Below, piece by piece: positions 63,986 through 64,000 of a DNA stretch of 64,000 nt. Origin of the DNA: Pipra filicauda (Eukaryota > Chordata > Aves > Passeriformes > Pipridae); assembly GCF_003945595.2 (NCBI RefSeq), contig NW_024104421.1, positions 3,162,001 through 3,226,000 of the forward strand, given 5' to 3'. Numbering within the stretch: position 1 is the stretch's first letter; every line of letters starts with the position of its first letter. Made by a program: the position numbers and the translations under genes. Under the pieces are notes generated by a model. That model was not told the DNA's origin. It did not search any database and was given only the letters and a program-made list of their open reading frames with translations.

Positions 63986-64000
63986 CAGTAACATCTGTTC

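Overview
This window is vertebrate, almost certainly avian, nuclear DNA. It is intron-rich, with GT-AG splice junctions throughout. It carries several CR1 retrotransposon 3' ends with the bird-type ATTCTATG or ATTCTGTG tail, and one solo LTR of a type I recognise from bird endogenous retroviruses. The species cannot be fixed from the sequence alone.

The window is dominated by one gene on the + strand: the 5' part of CACNA2D4, the alpha2/delta-4 auxiliary subunit of voltage-gated calcium channels. I placed 22 coding exons between 10055 and 62052. They join in frame without a stop into 2014 coding bases, about 671 residues. The product runs from a signal peptide through the VWA_N region, a VWA domain with an intact DxSxS MIDAS motif, and into the Cache-like region. 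The last exon seen ends in phase 1 at a GTGAGT donor, so the C-terminal part (rest of alpha2 and the delta peptide) lies beyond position 64000. Paralogue assignment rests on my memory of the mammalian alpha2/delta-4 protein, which the joined exons follow closely; alpha2/delta-3 is the nearest alternative.

Layout: 1-9600 is intergenic or distal upstream sequence with no gene I recognise. It holds a CpG-retaining block (1490-2370), old repeats, an ancient CR1 fragment, the solo LTR (8106-8677) and an AT-rich possibly conserved block. About 9600-10054 is a GC/CpG-rich promoter with three TAATCC/GGATTA sites of the CRX/OTX type, which fits a photoreceptor gene, and a short upstream ORF. Exons 1-3 are separated by long introns (4.9 and 6.5 kb); intron 2 contains a second CpG-rich block. 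Exons 4-10 (23.2-32.1 kb) encode VWA_N and the start of VWA. The 7.9 kb intron 10 splits the VWA domain. Exons 11-18 (39.9-55.2 kb) finish VWA and encode the Cache-like region. Exons 19-22 (59.5-62.1 kb) follow, flanked by two same-orientation CR1 copies.

I found no tRNA, rRNA, CRISPR array or second protein-coding gene, and nothing that looks like a wholly new system. The points most worth a second look are the CRX-type site cluster, the uORF whose stop overlaps an in-frame ATG, the intronic CpG block, and the repeat arrangement.
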